This document shows, in pieces, positions 1 through 8,038 of a stretch of 64,000 bases of DNA. Source of the DNA: SG-bin7 sp964498095 (GTDB lineage Bacteria; Bdellovibrionota; Bdellovibrionia; Bdellovibrionales; SG-bin7). Where the stretch lies: assembly GCA_964498095.1 (NCBI GenBank), contig CAZCFY010000004.1, positions 149,164 to 213,163 of the forward strand, written 5' to 3'. Every line of letters starts with the position of its first letter. Positions within the stretch are counted from its first letter, which is position 1. A program made the position numbers and the translations under genes. The notes under the pieces are model-generated. The model ran no database searches, was not told the origin of the DNA, and saw only the letters and a program-made list of their open reading frames with translations.

Positions 1-999
1 AGCCGTGGGATGAATTTGCGTGACGCCACCTACGGTGCCGACAACAATCGGCGCCTCGATAACACCTACTAAGTCATTTCCACGCATCTTCCATTTGGTA
101 ATGGAACGATATTGCCCATCACGGGCCGCATAAGCATGCACACCCGCTTCCACGGCGCGCCAATCATTTCCCGTCGCCAGCAGCACGGAATCCATGCCAT
201 TTAACACGCCCTTGTTATTGGTAGCCGCGCGATAGGGGTCACATATAGCAAAGAGGCTTGCCTCTTCGATTTTTTCGCCTAAAGCTTTTTCGACATTATG
301 AATTTCGACAGTGGCGCGCGTAAGTTTCGTATCGACCAAGTTTGATAAAATACACATGGTCACTTTTTCGCCCGACATTTCTTCTATCGGTTTTTTGAGA
401 AACTCGCACACCTGATTGATGATGTTAGCGCCCATAGCATCGCAGGGATCACAAAGTACGTGAATAACCGCCATATCGGCGCCATCGCCACGGGCGATCT
501 TTCGCACCTGGATGTCACTGACTCCACCGCCCCGGCGCACGAGACCCGAGGCCACGACGACATTGGCTTGTTCGATCAATTTATTTTTATTTGCTAAGAT
601 TTTTGAGCGCAAAGATTCAAAATCATTTACTTTGGCGATCTGAATTTGCCCGATGATAAAATTACCAACGAGTTCCGTGGTAATTTTGCCTTCTTCGCGA
701 ATCCACTTCGCAGTTTTGCTGGCGGCCGCCACAATGCTGGTCTCTTCGACGGCCATGGGAATTATAAAGTCGCGGCCATCGATATTAAAATTCGTCGCCA
801 CGCCCAAAGGCATTTGGAAATAGCCAATTACGTTTTCAATAAGTTTTTCAGCAAGGCCGGTATCTTCGATTCCACCGGCATTAAGAAAGGAAATATCTTC
901 GGGTTGCAACGCCCCGATCTCAACGAGCTTCCTCAATCGCTCGGCGCGATCGAGTTTCGAAAATCCGCTCAAAAATTTACCTAAGTCTGGCGAGCTCAC
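1..999 (-). CDS. mvaA: Hydroxymethylglutaryl-CoA reductase, class II (partial, 3' end outside window)
   Basis: HMG-CoA reductase interconverts HMG-CoA and mevalonate, the committed step of the mevalonate route to isoprenoids. Translating the minus strand from a GTG at 999 gives 333 codons running off the window edge without a stop. I see the family signatures PMAVEETSIVAAAS (conserved catalytic Glu), the DAMGAN motif and TNNKG, in the right order. The shape is that of class II bacterial enzymes, which lack the membrane anchor of eukaryotic class I. The GTG start is 18 bp past the rplT stop and has only a poor ribosome binding site, so the exact start is uncertain. The gene may be read through from the thrS-infC-rpmI-rplT operon. 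Identity is confident; direction of the reaction (biosynthetic or degradative) cannot be told from the sequence. Confidence 0.88.
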   Translation of the reverse strand, partial: MSSPDLGKFLSGFSKLDRAERLRKLVEIGALQPEDISFLNAGGIEDTGLAEKLIENVIGYFQMPLGVATNFNIDGRDFIIPMAVEETSIVAAASKTAKWIREEGKITTELVGNFIIGQIQIAKVNDFESLRSKILANKNKLIEQANVVVASGLVRRGGGVSDIQVRKIARGDGADMAVIHVLCDPCDAMGANIINQVCEFLKKPIEEMSGEKVTMCILSNLVDTKLTRATVEIHNVEKALGEKIEEASLFAICDPYRAATNNKGVLNGMDSVLLATGNDWRAVEAGVHAYAARDGQYRSITKWKMRGNDLVGVIEAPIVVGTVGGVTQIHPTA

Positions 1000-1016
1000 T
1001 ACTCGAAGTGTAGCAC

Positions 1017-1379
1017 TTAAGCCTTGGGGTTTAAATGCGGTTTCACTTTTTCGACAAGTGCAGCAAAAGCCGTCTGATCAAAGATTGCCATTTCGGCTAG
1101 CACTTTACGATTAAGTTCGATGCCGGCTTTCTTTAAAGCACCCATAAGCTTGGAATAGTTAGTTCCATTAAGTCGGGCGGCGGCACCAATGCGAATTTGC
1201 CAAAGATTTCTGAAAAAGCGCTTTTTAACTTTGCGATCACGGTATGCATACGCTAACGCACGGTCAGCTAAGTTTTTAGCAACTTCAAAACAGTTTTTGC
1301 CACGGCCATAAAAGCCACTGGCTCTGTCTAAGATCTTTTTGCGACGATGTCTGGCTTTAATCCCACGTTTAACGCGCAT
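1017..1379 (-). CDS. rplT: 50S ribosomal protein L20
   Basis: L20 binds 23S rRNA early in assembly of the large ribosomal subunit. The 120-residue product has the typical length. It shows the very basic N-terminal half (starts MRVKRGIKARHRRKKIL) and the conserved GLNYS-like stretch, here RLNGTNYSKLMGALKKAGIELNRK. It is the last ribosomal gene of infC-rpmI-rplT, 9 bp downstream of rpmI. In many bacteria this operon is autoregulated by L20 or IF3; no such element was worked out here. Confidence 0.97.
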   Translation of the reverse strand: MRVKRGIKARHRRKKILDRASGFYGRGKNCFEVAKNLADRALAYAYRDRKVKKRFFRNLWQIRIGAAARLNGTNYSKLMGALKKAGIELNRKVLAEMAIFDQTAFAALVEKVKPHLNPKA

Positions 1380-1388
1380 CTTTTCCCC

Positions 1389-1580
1389 CTAGAATACCAT
1401 CAACTGACGGATTTGACGACTTGCAGCATCATGAACGTATGTCGCTTTTGCTAACCGACGTTTACGATTGCGCTTCTTACCAGTGAGTAAGTGGCCCTTA
1501 TTTGATTTTCGGCGCTTCACTTTTCCACTGGCCAAAACTTTAAAACGCTTTTTGGAGCCACTGTGTGTCTTCAATTTCAT
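1389..1580 (-). CDS. rpmI: 50S ribosomal protein L35
   Basis: A small basic large-subunit protein of 63 residues, the usual family length. It begins MKLKTHSGSKKRFKV and contains the HLLTGKKRNRKRRLAK segment typical of L35. It sits between infC and rplT in the canonical order. The 74-bp gap to the infC stop is the longest in this operon and could carry an operator or leader, but no strong hairpin was recognised there. Confidence 0.97.
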   Translation of the reverse strand: MKLKTHSGSKKRFKVLASGKVKRRKSNKGHLLTGKKRNRKRRLAKATYVHDAASRQIRQLMVF

Positions 1581-1654
1581 AGAAAATTACCCCTGTCAGG
1601 ATGTTGAACCAGACATTCTTAGCGGTAAAGACTTATGAAGACAAGAAAATTGTA

Positions 1655-2311
1655 TTATTCGTCGGAATTCTCTTCAGTCTCTTCCGATTCTTCTTTTTTG
1701 GGTTCGGGATGTTTAATCCGGTATTCTTTAATCTTTAAGGGGTCGGGCCCGAGCATGGCAAAAATCTGGCGCCCCTCGAATTTTGGGGGAGCTTCTATTG
1801 CGCATAAGTCGTTTAAAGACTCAATAAACTTATTTAATAGGTCCATTCCCTGATCTTGGTGAGCCATTTCCCGTCCCATAAAACGTACGGAAAGTTTTAC
1901 CTTATCGCCCTCGAGCAAAAACCGGCGGGCATGACGAAGTTTTGTGTCGACGTCGTGCTGCTCAGTGCGTGGACGAAGTTGAATTTCTTTTATGGTGATT
2001 ACCGTTTGATTTTTACGCGCCTGATGAGCTTTCTTCTTGGCTTCGTATTTCCATTTACCGTAGTCCATGATTTTGCAAGTGGGCGGGGTGGCGGTCGGAG
2101 CAATTTCTAGCAGATCTAATCCCCGCTCTTCGGCAATTTTCATTGCATCACGAGGGGCCATTACTCCTAACATTTTTCCTTCTTCATCGATAACGCGGAC
2201 TTGGGCCGCGAATATTTCGCGGTTTACTCTTAATCCGTCCTTATCTTTTTTTGGTCCTTTTCTGTCGCCGCGGTCTCCACCGGGTTTACGGTTCGGGCTA
2301 AAATCTTTAAT
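1655..2311 (-). CDS. infC: Translation initiation factor IF-3 (ATT start)
   Basis: IF3 binds the 30S subunit, checks start-codon/initiator-tRNA pairing and prevents premature subunit joining. The longest frame with a standard start begins at 2173 and would lack the N-terminal domain. In frame, 46 codons upstream, an ATT at 2309-2311 is preceded by a perfect AGGAGG. The extended product (218 residues) contains the expected linker-rich N-terminus and the conserved DGLRVNREI segment, then LLEIAPTATPPTCKIMDYGKWKYE and the C-terminal domain. Non-standard AUU-type starts on infC are known from E. coli and support autoregulation by IF3 itself. The SD overlaps the thrS stop, so translation is probably coupled. 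The tail is acidic (EESEETEENSDE). Confidence 0.95.
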   Translation of the reverse strand: MKDFSPNRKPGGDRGDRKGPKKDKDGLRVNREIFAAQVRVIDEEGKMLGVMAPRDAMKIAEERGLDLLEIAPTATPPTCKIMDYGKWKYEAKKKAHQARKNQTVITIKEIQLRPRTEQHDVDTKLRHARRFLLEGDKVKLSVRFMGREMAHQDQGMDLLNKFIESLNDLCAIEAPPKFEGRQIFAMLGPDPLKIKEYRIKHPEPKKEESEETEENSDE

Positions 2312-2323
2312 GGGTAACCTCCT
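2309..2323 (-). promoter_or_regulatory. Ribosome binding site with ATT start codon of infC
   Basis: On the minus strand AGGAGG (plus-strand 2318-2323) is followed by six bases and then ATT. The last codon of thrS (stop at 2322-2324) lies inside this SD. A strong SD with a discriminated start codon is the known architecture for IF3 autoregulation: free IF3 rejects AUU initiation on its own mRNA. Confidence 0.85.
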
Positions 2324-4274
2324 ATGGTTTGGATTGCATCGGGCTTGTTAATTTTCGTTCCCGAATGTCCTTGTTTAATTCACTGATAAAATCTTCGATT
2401 ATTATTCCATTCTTTTGTTCGCCGTTTAGTAAACGGATTGAAACCGTTTTCGATTCCATTTCTTTGTCCCCAATGACGACCATGTAGGGGATTTTATGCA
2501 TTTGGGCCTCGCGAATTTTGTAGCCCATCTTTTCGCCGCGGTCGTCAAAGTGAACGCGAATCTTTTGATTGCGAAGCATGGTTACGACTTCACGGCAAAA
2601 ATCTTCCTGCTTTTCGGAAACATTAATAATTTGCACTTGCACGGGCGAAAGCCAAGTGGGCAGTTTTCCCGCAGTATGCTCTAAATAAATTCCGATGAAG
2701 CGCTCAAAAGTTCCCAAAATTGCCCGGTGAAGAATTACCGGCGTGTGCTCTTTATTATCACTACCAATATATTTTAAACCAAACCGCTCGCCGGCATTAA
2801 AATCCAGCTGCAAAGTTCCTAATTGCCACGGTCTCTCAAGGGCATCCACGAACATGACATCGAGTTTGGGACCGTAAAATGCACCGTCTCCGGGGTTTAA
2901 AGTATATTCCAGCTCTAAAGTTTTTAACGCTTTTGCGAGCGCGCCTTCGGCCTTATCCCAAATTTCATCACTACCCATGCGCTTTTCGGGGCGCGTGGAG
3001 AAATAGATTTTGTAATTCGTCATTCCCAGCTGCGAGTAAACCCGCTGCAAGAAATTCATGAAGTTTTTAATTTCACTTTCCAATTGATCCACGGCCAAGA
3101 AAATATGGGCGTCATCCTGCGTAAGGCTGCGCACGCGGGTGATTCCATGCAAAGTTCCGCTACGCTCATTGCGGTGAAGTCTACCAAAATCTGCAAAACG
3201 AATTGGTAGTTCCCGGTAAGAATGGAGTTCCGAACCGTATAGCATGTAGTGGCTCGGGCAATTCATGGGCTTTATGCCATGCTCATGTTCTTCGATTTCC
3301 ACGAAGTACATATTATCTTTATAATTTTGGTAGTGCCCGGAAATTTTAAAAAGTTCGGCATCAAACATTTGAGGGGTAATCACTTCTTGATAGCCGTACT
3401 CATAATAAAGCTCGCGCATAAAAGTTTGCAGTTCGGTAAATATTGTCGCCCCACGCCCAGTAAACCAAACTCCACCCGGAGCCCAATGATGTTGGTAAAA
3501 AAGCCCCAACTCTTTTCCGAGCTTTCGGTGATCGCGTTTTTTAGCTTCTTCTAAATTATGCAGATATTTTTCGAGTTCGGCTTTGGATTCAAATGCGGTG
3601 GCATAAACACGCTGCAGGCTTTCGCGTTTTTCATCACCACGCCAGTAAGCCGAGGCAATGGATAAAATTTTAAAGGCCTTAATGTAACCGGTTTTCTGCA
3701 CGTGGGGTCCACGGCAAAGATCAAACCAATCACCTTGATGATAAACCGAAACAACCTTTTCGCCTTTGGCCTGTAAATCCCTGATGAGTTCGACTTTAAA
3801 TTTTTCGCCCATCTTTTCGAATGTTTTTATTGCCTGCTCAACCGGCCACTCTTCGCGTTTAATTTCTAAATCCCGGTCGATCACTTCCTGCATTTTCTTT
3901 TCGATTTTTTCTAAATCTTCGGGAGTGAACGGGCGAGGCGTATCAAAGTCGTAATAAAATCCACTTTCGATCACGGGACCGATTGTGACTTTAATATCGG
4001 GCCAAAGCTCTTGCACGGCCTGCGCCATCACGTGAGCCGCCGAGTGACGAATGACTTCCCTACCCTCAACAGAATTAAGAGTTACGATTTTAACCTGCGC
4101 GCCGTCTTTTAGTTTTTGGCGAAAGTCAGAAACTTCTTTTTCACCATTAATAAGCGCTCCCACCGTATCCTTGGCCAAACGGCTACCAATGCTCTGAGCT
4201 AGCTCTAGAACCGTGGGTTCGTGAGAAAATTCACGCGTAGAATTGTCGGGCAAACGAATGCGTACCGATGACAT
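2322..4274 (-). CDS. thrS: Threonyl-tRNA synthetase
   Basis: Charges tRNA-Thr with threonine in the cytoplasm. The 650-residue length is standard. Domains in order: N-terminal TGS domain (about 1-60), the second additional/editing domain with the HSAAHVMAQAVQ motif near 75-90, the class II catalytic core with the zinc-ligand segment GIKPMNCPSHYMLY and motif 2 (RNERSGTLHG), and a C-terminal anticodon-binding domain ending near KTVSIRLLNGEQ. It is the first gene of thrS-infC-rpmI-rplT, and its stop overlaps the infC ribosome binding site. The ATG at 4274 has no strong SD. No T-box was recognised in the short upstream gap. Confidence 0.97.
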   Translation of the reverse strand: MSSVRIRLPDNSTREFSHEPTVLELAQSIGSRLAKDTVGALINGEKEVSDFRQKLKDGAQVKIVTLNSVEGREVIRHSAAHVMAQAVQELWPDIKVTIGPVIESGFYYDFDTPRPFTPEDLEKIEKKMQEVIDRDLEIKREEWPVEQAIKTFEKMGEKFKVELIRDLQAKGEKVVSVYHQGDWFDLCRGPHVQKTGYIKAFKILSIASAYWRGDEKRESLQRVYATAFESKAELEKYLHNLEEAKKRDHRKLGKELGLFYQHHWAPGGVWFTGRGATIFTELQTFMRELYYEYGYQEVITPQMFDAELFKISGHYQNYKDNMYFVEIEEHEHGIKPMNCPSHYMLYGSELHSYRELPIRFADFGRLHRNERSGTLHGITRVRSLTQDDAHIFLAVDQLESEIKNFMNFLQRVYSQLGMTNYKIYFSTRPEKRMGSDEIWDKAEGALAKALKTLELEYTLNPGDGAFYGPKLDVMFVDALERPWQLGTLQLDFNAGERFGLKYIGSDNKEHTPVILHRAILGTFERFIGIYLEHTAGKLPTWLSPVQVQIINVSEKQEDFCREVVTMLRNQKIRVHFDDRGEKMGYKIREAQMHKIPYMVVIGDKEMESKTVSIRLLNGEQKNGIIIEDFISELNKDIRERKLTSPMQSKP

Positions 4275-4327
4275 GTTAAATTTTGGGATTAAAATGTCGT
4301 TATCGACATAAAGAAGTTTTGATTAAG

Positions 4328-4359
4328 AATGGTGAGGAGCTTAAACATCACTCACCATT
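4328..4359 (-). terminator. Hairpin between actF and thrS
   Basis: A perfect 9-bp inverted repeat, AATGGTGAG (4328-4336) and CTCACCATT (4351-4359), with a 14-nt loop lies in the 107-bp gap between the end of the complex III operon and thrS. It is placed where a terminator of the upstream operon is expected. No clean U-run follows on the minus strand, so it could instead be a leader structure of thrS. Confidence 0.4.
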
Positions 4360-4381
4360 ATAGCGATTTTGGCCCAATTGG

Positions 4382-5584
4382 TCAATAGGTCACCACATGA
4401 ACCATAGATTCATGACGTCGGGGATCTCTCATTGGAATTAAGCTGTGCCGGCTCAAAAACTTTGTAACTGCCAGGGCAAAAACACCCAAGAACCCCATAA
4501 AAACGCCAATTTCCCAGAATCCAAACAAAGGTTTTTCTACATTAAGGTTGGGGTAAACCAGCCAATAAATATCGATATATTCCATTACCAAAATTAATAC
4601 GGAGACCCAGGCCAAATGGGCGGGCGAACGTTTGGCCCATTTAGGTAATAAAGCCAAGAATGGAACGATAAATTTAAAAATCAATAATGAAAGCGAAATT
4701 ACCATCCAACTTCCGTGGGCCCGATGAAGAAAAAACTCCGTCTCTTCGGGGATATTCGCATACCAAATCAACATGAATTGTGAAAACCCAATATAAGCCA
4801 TAAAGATCGTAAAACCTTTTAAGAATTTTCCTAAATCATGCAAATGATCAAGTTTTACAAAGCCGTTTACTAATCCTTTGCCGCGCACCCATAGTGTCAG
4901 CAGTACAATAAAGGCGAGCGACGCCTGAAAGAGACCTGCAAAAGCATAAACACCATACATAGTGCTATACCAGTGCGGATCAAGACTCATTAAAGTATCG
5001 ACGCTGAAAAGCGAATAACTAAGGGCGAATGCGATCAGAAAACCTACCGACCAAGGTACCATCTTGTGAGTAATGGCTTCGTCGCCGGATTCGTCTTGTT
5101 TTAACGACGGACAAACAATTTTCGACCAGAATAATAACCACAAGCCAAAAAAGACGAAAAGTCTGACCACAAAAAATCCCACGTTTAGGTAGGGAATTTT
5201 CTTAACTAAAATAGGGTCCGCATGCATTTTTGCCGAATCAAACCACTCATAGAGATGATGGCCGCCAAAAATTAATCCTAGGGCTAGAGCAAACCCGTAT
5301 GGCAAAAACGACGTCATGCTTTCAGGGAAGCGGCGGATGTTTACGCTCCAACCGGCGCCCGTGACGTGTTGAAGCGCGGTAAAAAATAAACCGCCAAGTC
5401 CAAGACTTACAAAGAAGAATAAACTTACCAAGTAGGCCATCCAAATGCGTTCTTTATTTACGGTGAGTCCCGCAAAGAAGGTAAAAAGACCAACAAACAT
5501 ACAAATGGAGTAAAAAGTCTTTAAACGGGTCGAAACTACAAGTTGCCCGGGTTTTGCGTTCATGTCCACATGAGCTGTTCCCAT
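4382..5584 (-). CDS. actF: Alternative complex III membrane subunit ActF
   Basis: Quinol-interacting polytopic membrane subunit of alternative complex III, which oxidises quinol and passes electrons to cytochrome c or directly to an oxidase. The 400-residue product has about ten hydrophobic segments, and it has the NrfD/ActF-type pattern of long helices with conserved His and Trp (for example FGGHHLYEWF and WYSTMYGVYAFAGLF). The ATG at 5584 follows a GAGGAG SD. It is the last gene of actABCDEF, 17 bp after actE. Family and operon position make the call firm, even though single residues involved in quinol binding cannot be assigned by eye. Confidence 0.9.
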   Translation of the reverse strand: MGTAHVDMNAKPGQLVVSTRLKTFYSICMFVGLFTFFAGLTVNKERIWMAYLVSLFFFVSLGLGGLFFTALQHVTGAGWSVNIRRFPESMTSFLPYGFALALGLIFGGHHLYEWFDSAKMHADPILVKKIPYLNVGFFVVRLFVFFGLWLLFWSKIVCPSLKQDESGDEAITHKMVPWSVGFLIAFALSYSLFSVDTLMSLDPHWYSTMYGVYAFAGLFQASLAFIVLLTLWVRGKGLVNGFVKLDHLHDLGKFLKGFTIFMAYIGFSQFMLIWYANIPEETEFFLHRAHGSWMVISLSLLIFKFIVPFLALLPKWAKRSPAHLAWVSVLILVMEYIDIYWLVYPNLNVEKPLFGFWEIGVFMGFLGVFALAVTKFLSRHSLIPMRDPRRHESMVHVVTY

Positions 5585-5601
5585 GTTTATCTCCTCAATA
5601 A

Positions 5602-6162
5602 TTATTTAGTCTCTTTATTTAACTGTTGTAACGAGCGAATATATTCTACCAACGCCCAGCGGTTTTCTGGGGTACCCACTTGTCCCGCATAAGGCCCCAT
5701 GACTCCAATTCCTACCGCAATAATGTGGTAGAGTTGGCCATCGGCATATTTGCGCGCCTGTTCCGTGAGTAGTGATCTTGGTTTAACTGGCATTTTCTCA
5801 GCTACCGGACCATCGCCTTTGCCTTGGTCACCGTGGCAAACCGCACAAAATGTTTGGTATCGTTCTCTTCCCTTAGCTTGAATCTGTGCCATGGTTTGCA
5901 CATCAGTAATTTTGGCGTAAGGATTTACTAATTTTTTGCCGGCTAACTCACCTTCATTGGCCTTAAATTGATGTGGCTTAAATCCCCGGGGTACTGTCCC
6001 TTCCGGCGGCAATCTCATTGTCGCACCAGTGGGATTATTGGGATCATAATCCTGCGCCTTGAACGACGGCTGATCCATCATATCTTGTATCAGCTCTACA
6101 TTTGGCTGCTTGTTATCACAACCTAAGACCGAAAATAAAATAACGAATAAATATTTTTTCAT
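5602..6162 (-). CDS. actE: Alternative complex III monohaem cytochrome c lipoprotein ActE
   Basis: Periplasmic electron carrier subunit of alternative complex III. The N-terminus MKKYLFVILFSVLGC ends in a lipobox with Cys15, so the protein is probably anchored by lipid. One haem c site is visible (CAVCHGDQGKGDG, near residue 105), and the likely axial Met lies in GIGVMGPYAGQV. Length 186 residues. The start ATG lies directly after the actD stop. It needs haem attachment, which fits the ResB/CcsA-like genes upstream. Confidence 0.9.
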   Translation of the reverse strand: MKKYLFVILFSVLGCDNKQPNVELIQDMMDQPSFKAQDYDPNNPTGATMRLPPEGTVPRGFKPHQFKANEGELAGKKLVNPYAKITDVQTMAQIQAKGRERYQTFCAVCHGDQGKGDGPVAEKMPVKPRSLLTEQARKYADGQLYHIIAVGIGVMGPYAGQVGTPENRWALVEYIRSLQQLNKETK

Positions 6163-6687
6163 TTAAAACTCCGCCGAACGCACTTCTTTAGCACCAAGAT
6201 CTTGTAAGAGCTTTTGCACTTTCGCCGCATTATAACCCGTATCATCTTCGGGAATAAAAATTCCAAATTTATGCGAGCTCAATGCCGCATCAATGATTGG
6301 CGGATCCACTTTTGGCAAGCGGCAGGCGACGAAAAGTAAAATAAATACCGAGCCGTGTGCCGCAAAGAAAACAGTTAATTCAAACAAAATCGGGATAAAT
6401 GCCGGTAAAGAAAAAAACGGTTTACCACCAATGTTTATCGGCCAAGACACGACAGCAACGTAGTAAGTAAATGCGAGGCCCGCTAAGCACCCAAGAAGTC
6501 CTAAAACGAATGTACAATAAGGAATCCACGAGCGTTTAATCCCCATGGCATCTTCGATGCCATGTAGTGGATATGGCGAAATGGTTTCGAACTTCGTAAA
6601 TCCGGCACCGCGCGTTTTTGCAGCGGCAGCGACAACCGCGTGCTCATCATCCCAAATGCCCACAGTACCTTTTGAATACTTAGCCAT
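6163..6687 (-). CDS. actD: Alternative complex III subunit ActD (DUF3341 type)
   Basis: Small membrane subunit of the complex with two transmembrane helices (about residues 55-80 and 95-120) flanked by soluble ends. The sequence has the FETISPYPLHGIEDAMGIKRS segment characteristic of DUF3341/ActD proteins. The start at 6687 (MAKYSKG) is preferred over an in-frame start at 6711 because AAGGAGGT lies 4 nt upstream. The gene overlaps the end of actC by 8 bp, which indicates translational coupling. Length 174 residues. Confidence 0.88.
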   Translation of the reverse strand: MAKYSKGTVGIWDDEHAVVAAAAKTRGAGFTKFETISPYPLHGIEDAMGIKRSWIPYCTFVLGLLGCLAGLAFTYYVAVVSWPINIGGKPFFSLPAFIPILFELTVFFAAHGSVFILLFVACRLPKVDPPIIDAALSSHKFGIFIPEDDTGYNAAKVQKLLQDLGAKEVRSAEF

Positions 6688-8038
6688 GGTGACCTCCTTC
6701 GTGGCCAACATCGAGAACTGGCTTCATCTCGGCAATGGAAATTGCCGGGAAAACCCGTAAGTAAAGAAGGAAGAGCGTGAGGAAGAAGCCAAAGCTTCCG
6801 ATCAAGACTCCCCAATCGTAAAAAGTGAAAATAAAATCACCCCAGTTCGCCGGTAAGAAATCACGGTAAAGTGAGGTTACGGTAATCACGAAACGCTCAA
6901 ACCACATACCGATGTTTACGAAAATTGAAACGATAAACATGACGGGAATGCTACGACGGAATTTCTTAAACCAGAAAAGCTGCGGAATAATTACGTTACA
7001 GGTGATCATGATCCAATACGCCCAAGCCATGGGACCGAAGGCGCGGTTAACAAAGGCAAACTGTTCGTATTCGTTTCCAGAGTACCACGCTACAAAAAAC
7101 TCGGAACCGTAGGCGTAACCAACCATGAGACCGGTGGTCATGATGATTTTGTTCATCACTTCCATGTGATCGATGGTGATGTAGTCTTTAAATTTTGGAA
7201 ACCCGATCCGCACAAGAGTCATTAGAGTTACCACCATGCCGAAGCCCGAGAAAATCGCGCCCGCGACGAAATAAGGTGGAAAGATCGTTGTATGCCAGCC
7301 CGGCAATTGCGCTACCGCGAAGTCAAAAGATACGATCGTGTGAACCGATAATACCAGCGGTGTTGAAAGCCCCGCGAGAAGCAGATAGGTCATCTCATAG
7401 TGGCTCCAATTGCGAGCCGTTCCGCGCCAACCCAATGAAAGCGCTCCGTAAGCAATCTTACGAAATTTATTTTTAGCGCGGTCACGCAAAGTCGCGAAGT
7501 CAGGAATCATCCCCATGTACCAAAAAACCATGGATACCGTGGCGTAGGTGGAAACCGCAAATACGTCCCACTCCAGCGGCGAACGGAAGTTAATCCATAA
7601 AGATCCCCGTTGGTTGGGGTAAGGGAATAACCAAAAAGCAAACCAAGGACGACCGGTGTGCACGAGCGGGAAAATACCGGCAGTCATCACCGCAAAGACC
7701 GTCATTGCCTCGGCAGAACGCGCAATCGACGTGCGCCATTTTTGGCGGAATAAAAATAAAATCGCCGAAATCAAAGTACCGGCGTGGCCGATACCGATCC
7801 AAAATACGAAAGTAACGATATCAGTACCCCATCCAACAGGATGGCTTACGGCCATAAGCCCCATACCAACGCCGATAATCATGGCGAGAGAAAAAATAAA
7901 TAAAAGTAGTCCCGCTTTTGCGCCCAAAAATAATGAAACCCATTGCATTGTTGGAAACGTCTCAACGGGCGCACAAATATCATTAGTGACATCAGCCAGC
8001 GATTTTCTTCCTATGGTCAGCGGTCGACGCTTAAGCAT
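6680..8038 (-). CDS. actC: Alternative complex III NrfD-like quinol-binding subunit ActC
   Basis: Integral membrane subunit related to NrfD/PsrC, which binds quinol and works with the iron-sulfur protein ActB. The product is 452 residues with about ten helices. Conserved-looking pieces include the segment around WIGIGHAGTLISAIL and the RPWFAFWLFPYPNQRG loop. The ATG at 8038 follows GGAGGA by 7 nt and overlaps the actB stop by 8 bp, so it is preferred over the longer start at 8062. The C-terminus is His-rich (GHEGGHHG). Confidence 0.92.
   Translation of the reverse strand: MLKRRPLTIGRKSLADVTNDICAPVETFPTMQWVSLFLGAKAGLLLFIFSLAMIIGVGMGLMAVSHPVGWGTDIVTFVFWIGIGHAGTLISAILFLFRQKWRTSIARSAEAMTVFAVMTAGIFPLVHTGRPWFAFWLFPYPNQRGSLWINFRSPLEWDVFAVSTYATVSMVFWYMGMIPDFATLRDRAKNKFRKIAYGALSLGWRGTARNWSHYEMTYLLLAGLSTPLVLSVHTIVSFDFAVAQLPGWHTTIFPPYFVAGAIFSGFGMVVTLMTLVRIGFPKFKDYITIDHMEVMNKIIMTTGLMVGYAYGSEFFVAWYSGNEYEQFAFVNRAFGPMAWAYWIMITCNVIIPQLFWFKKFRRSIPVMFIVSIFVNIGMWFERFVITVTSLYRDFLPANWGDFIFTFYDWGVLIGSFGFFLTLFLLYLRVFPAISIAEMKPVLDVGHEGGHHG

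Noticed and set aside
646..984. 112-residue plus-strand frame
   Set aside because: It is the antisense shadow of the HMG-CoA reductase gene, which has clear family motifs on the minus strand.
1655..2173. IF3 starting at the ATG/GTG near 2173
   Set aside because: It would lack the N-terminal domain; the ATT at 2311 has a perfect SD and restores DGLRVNREI.
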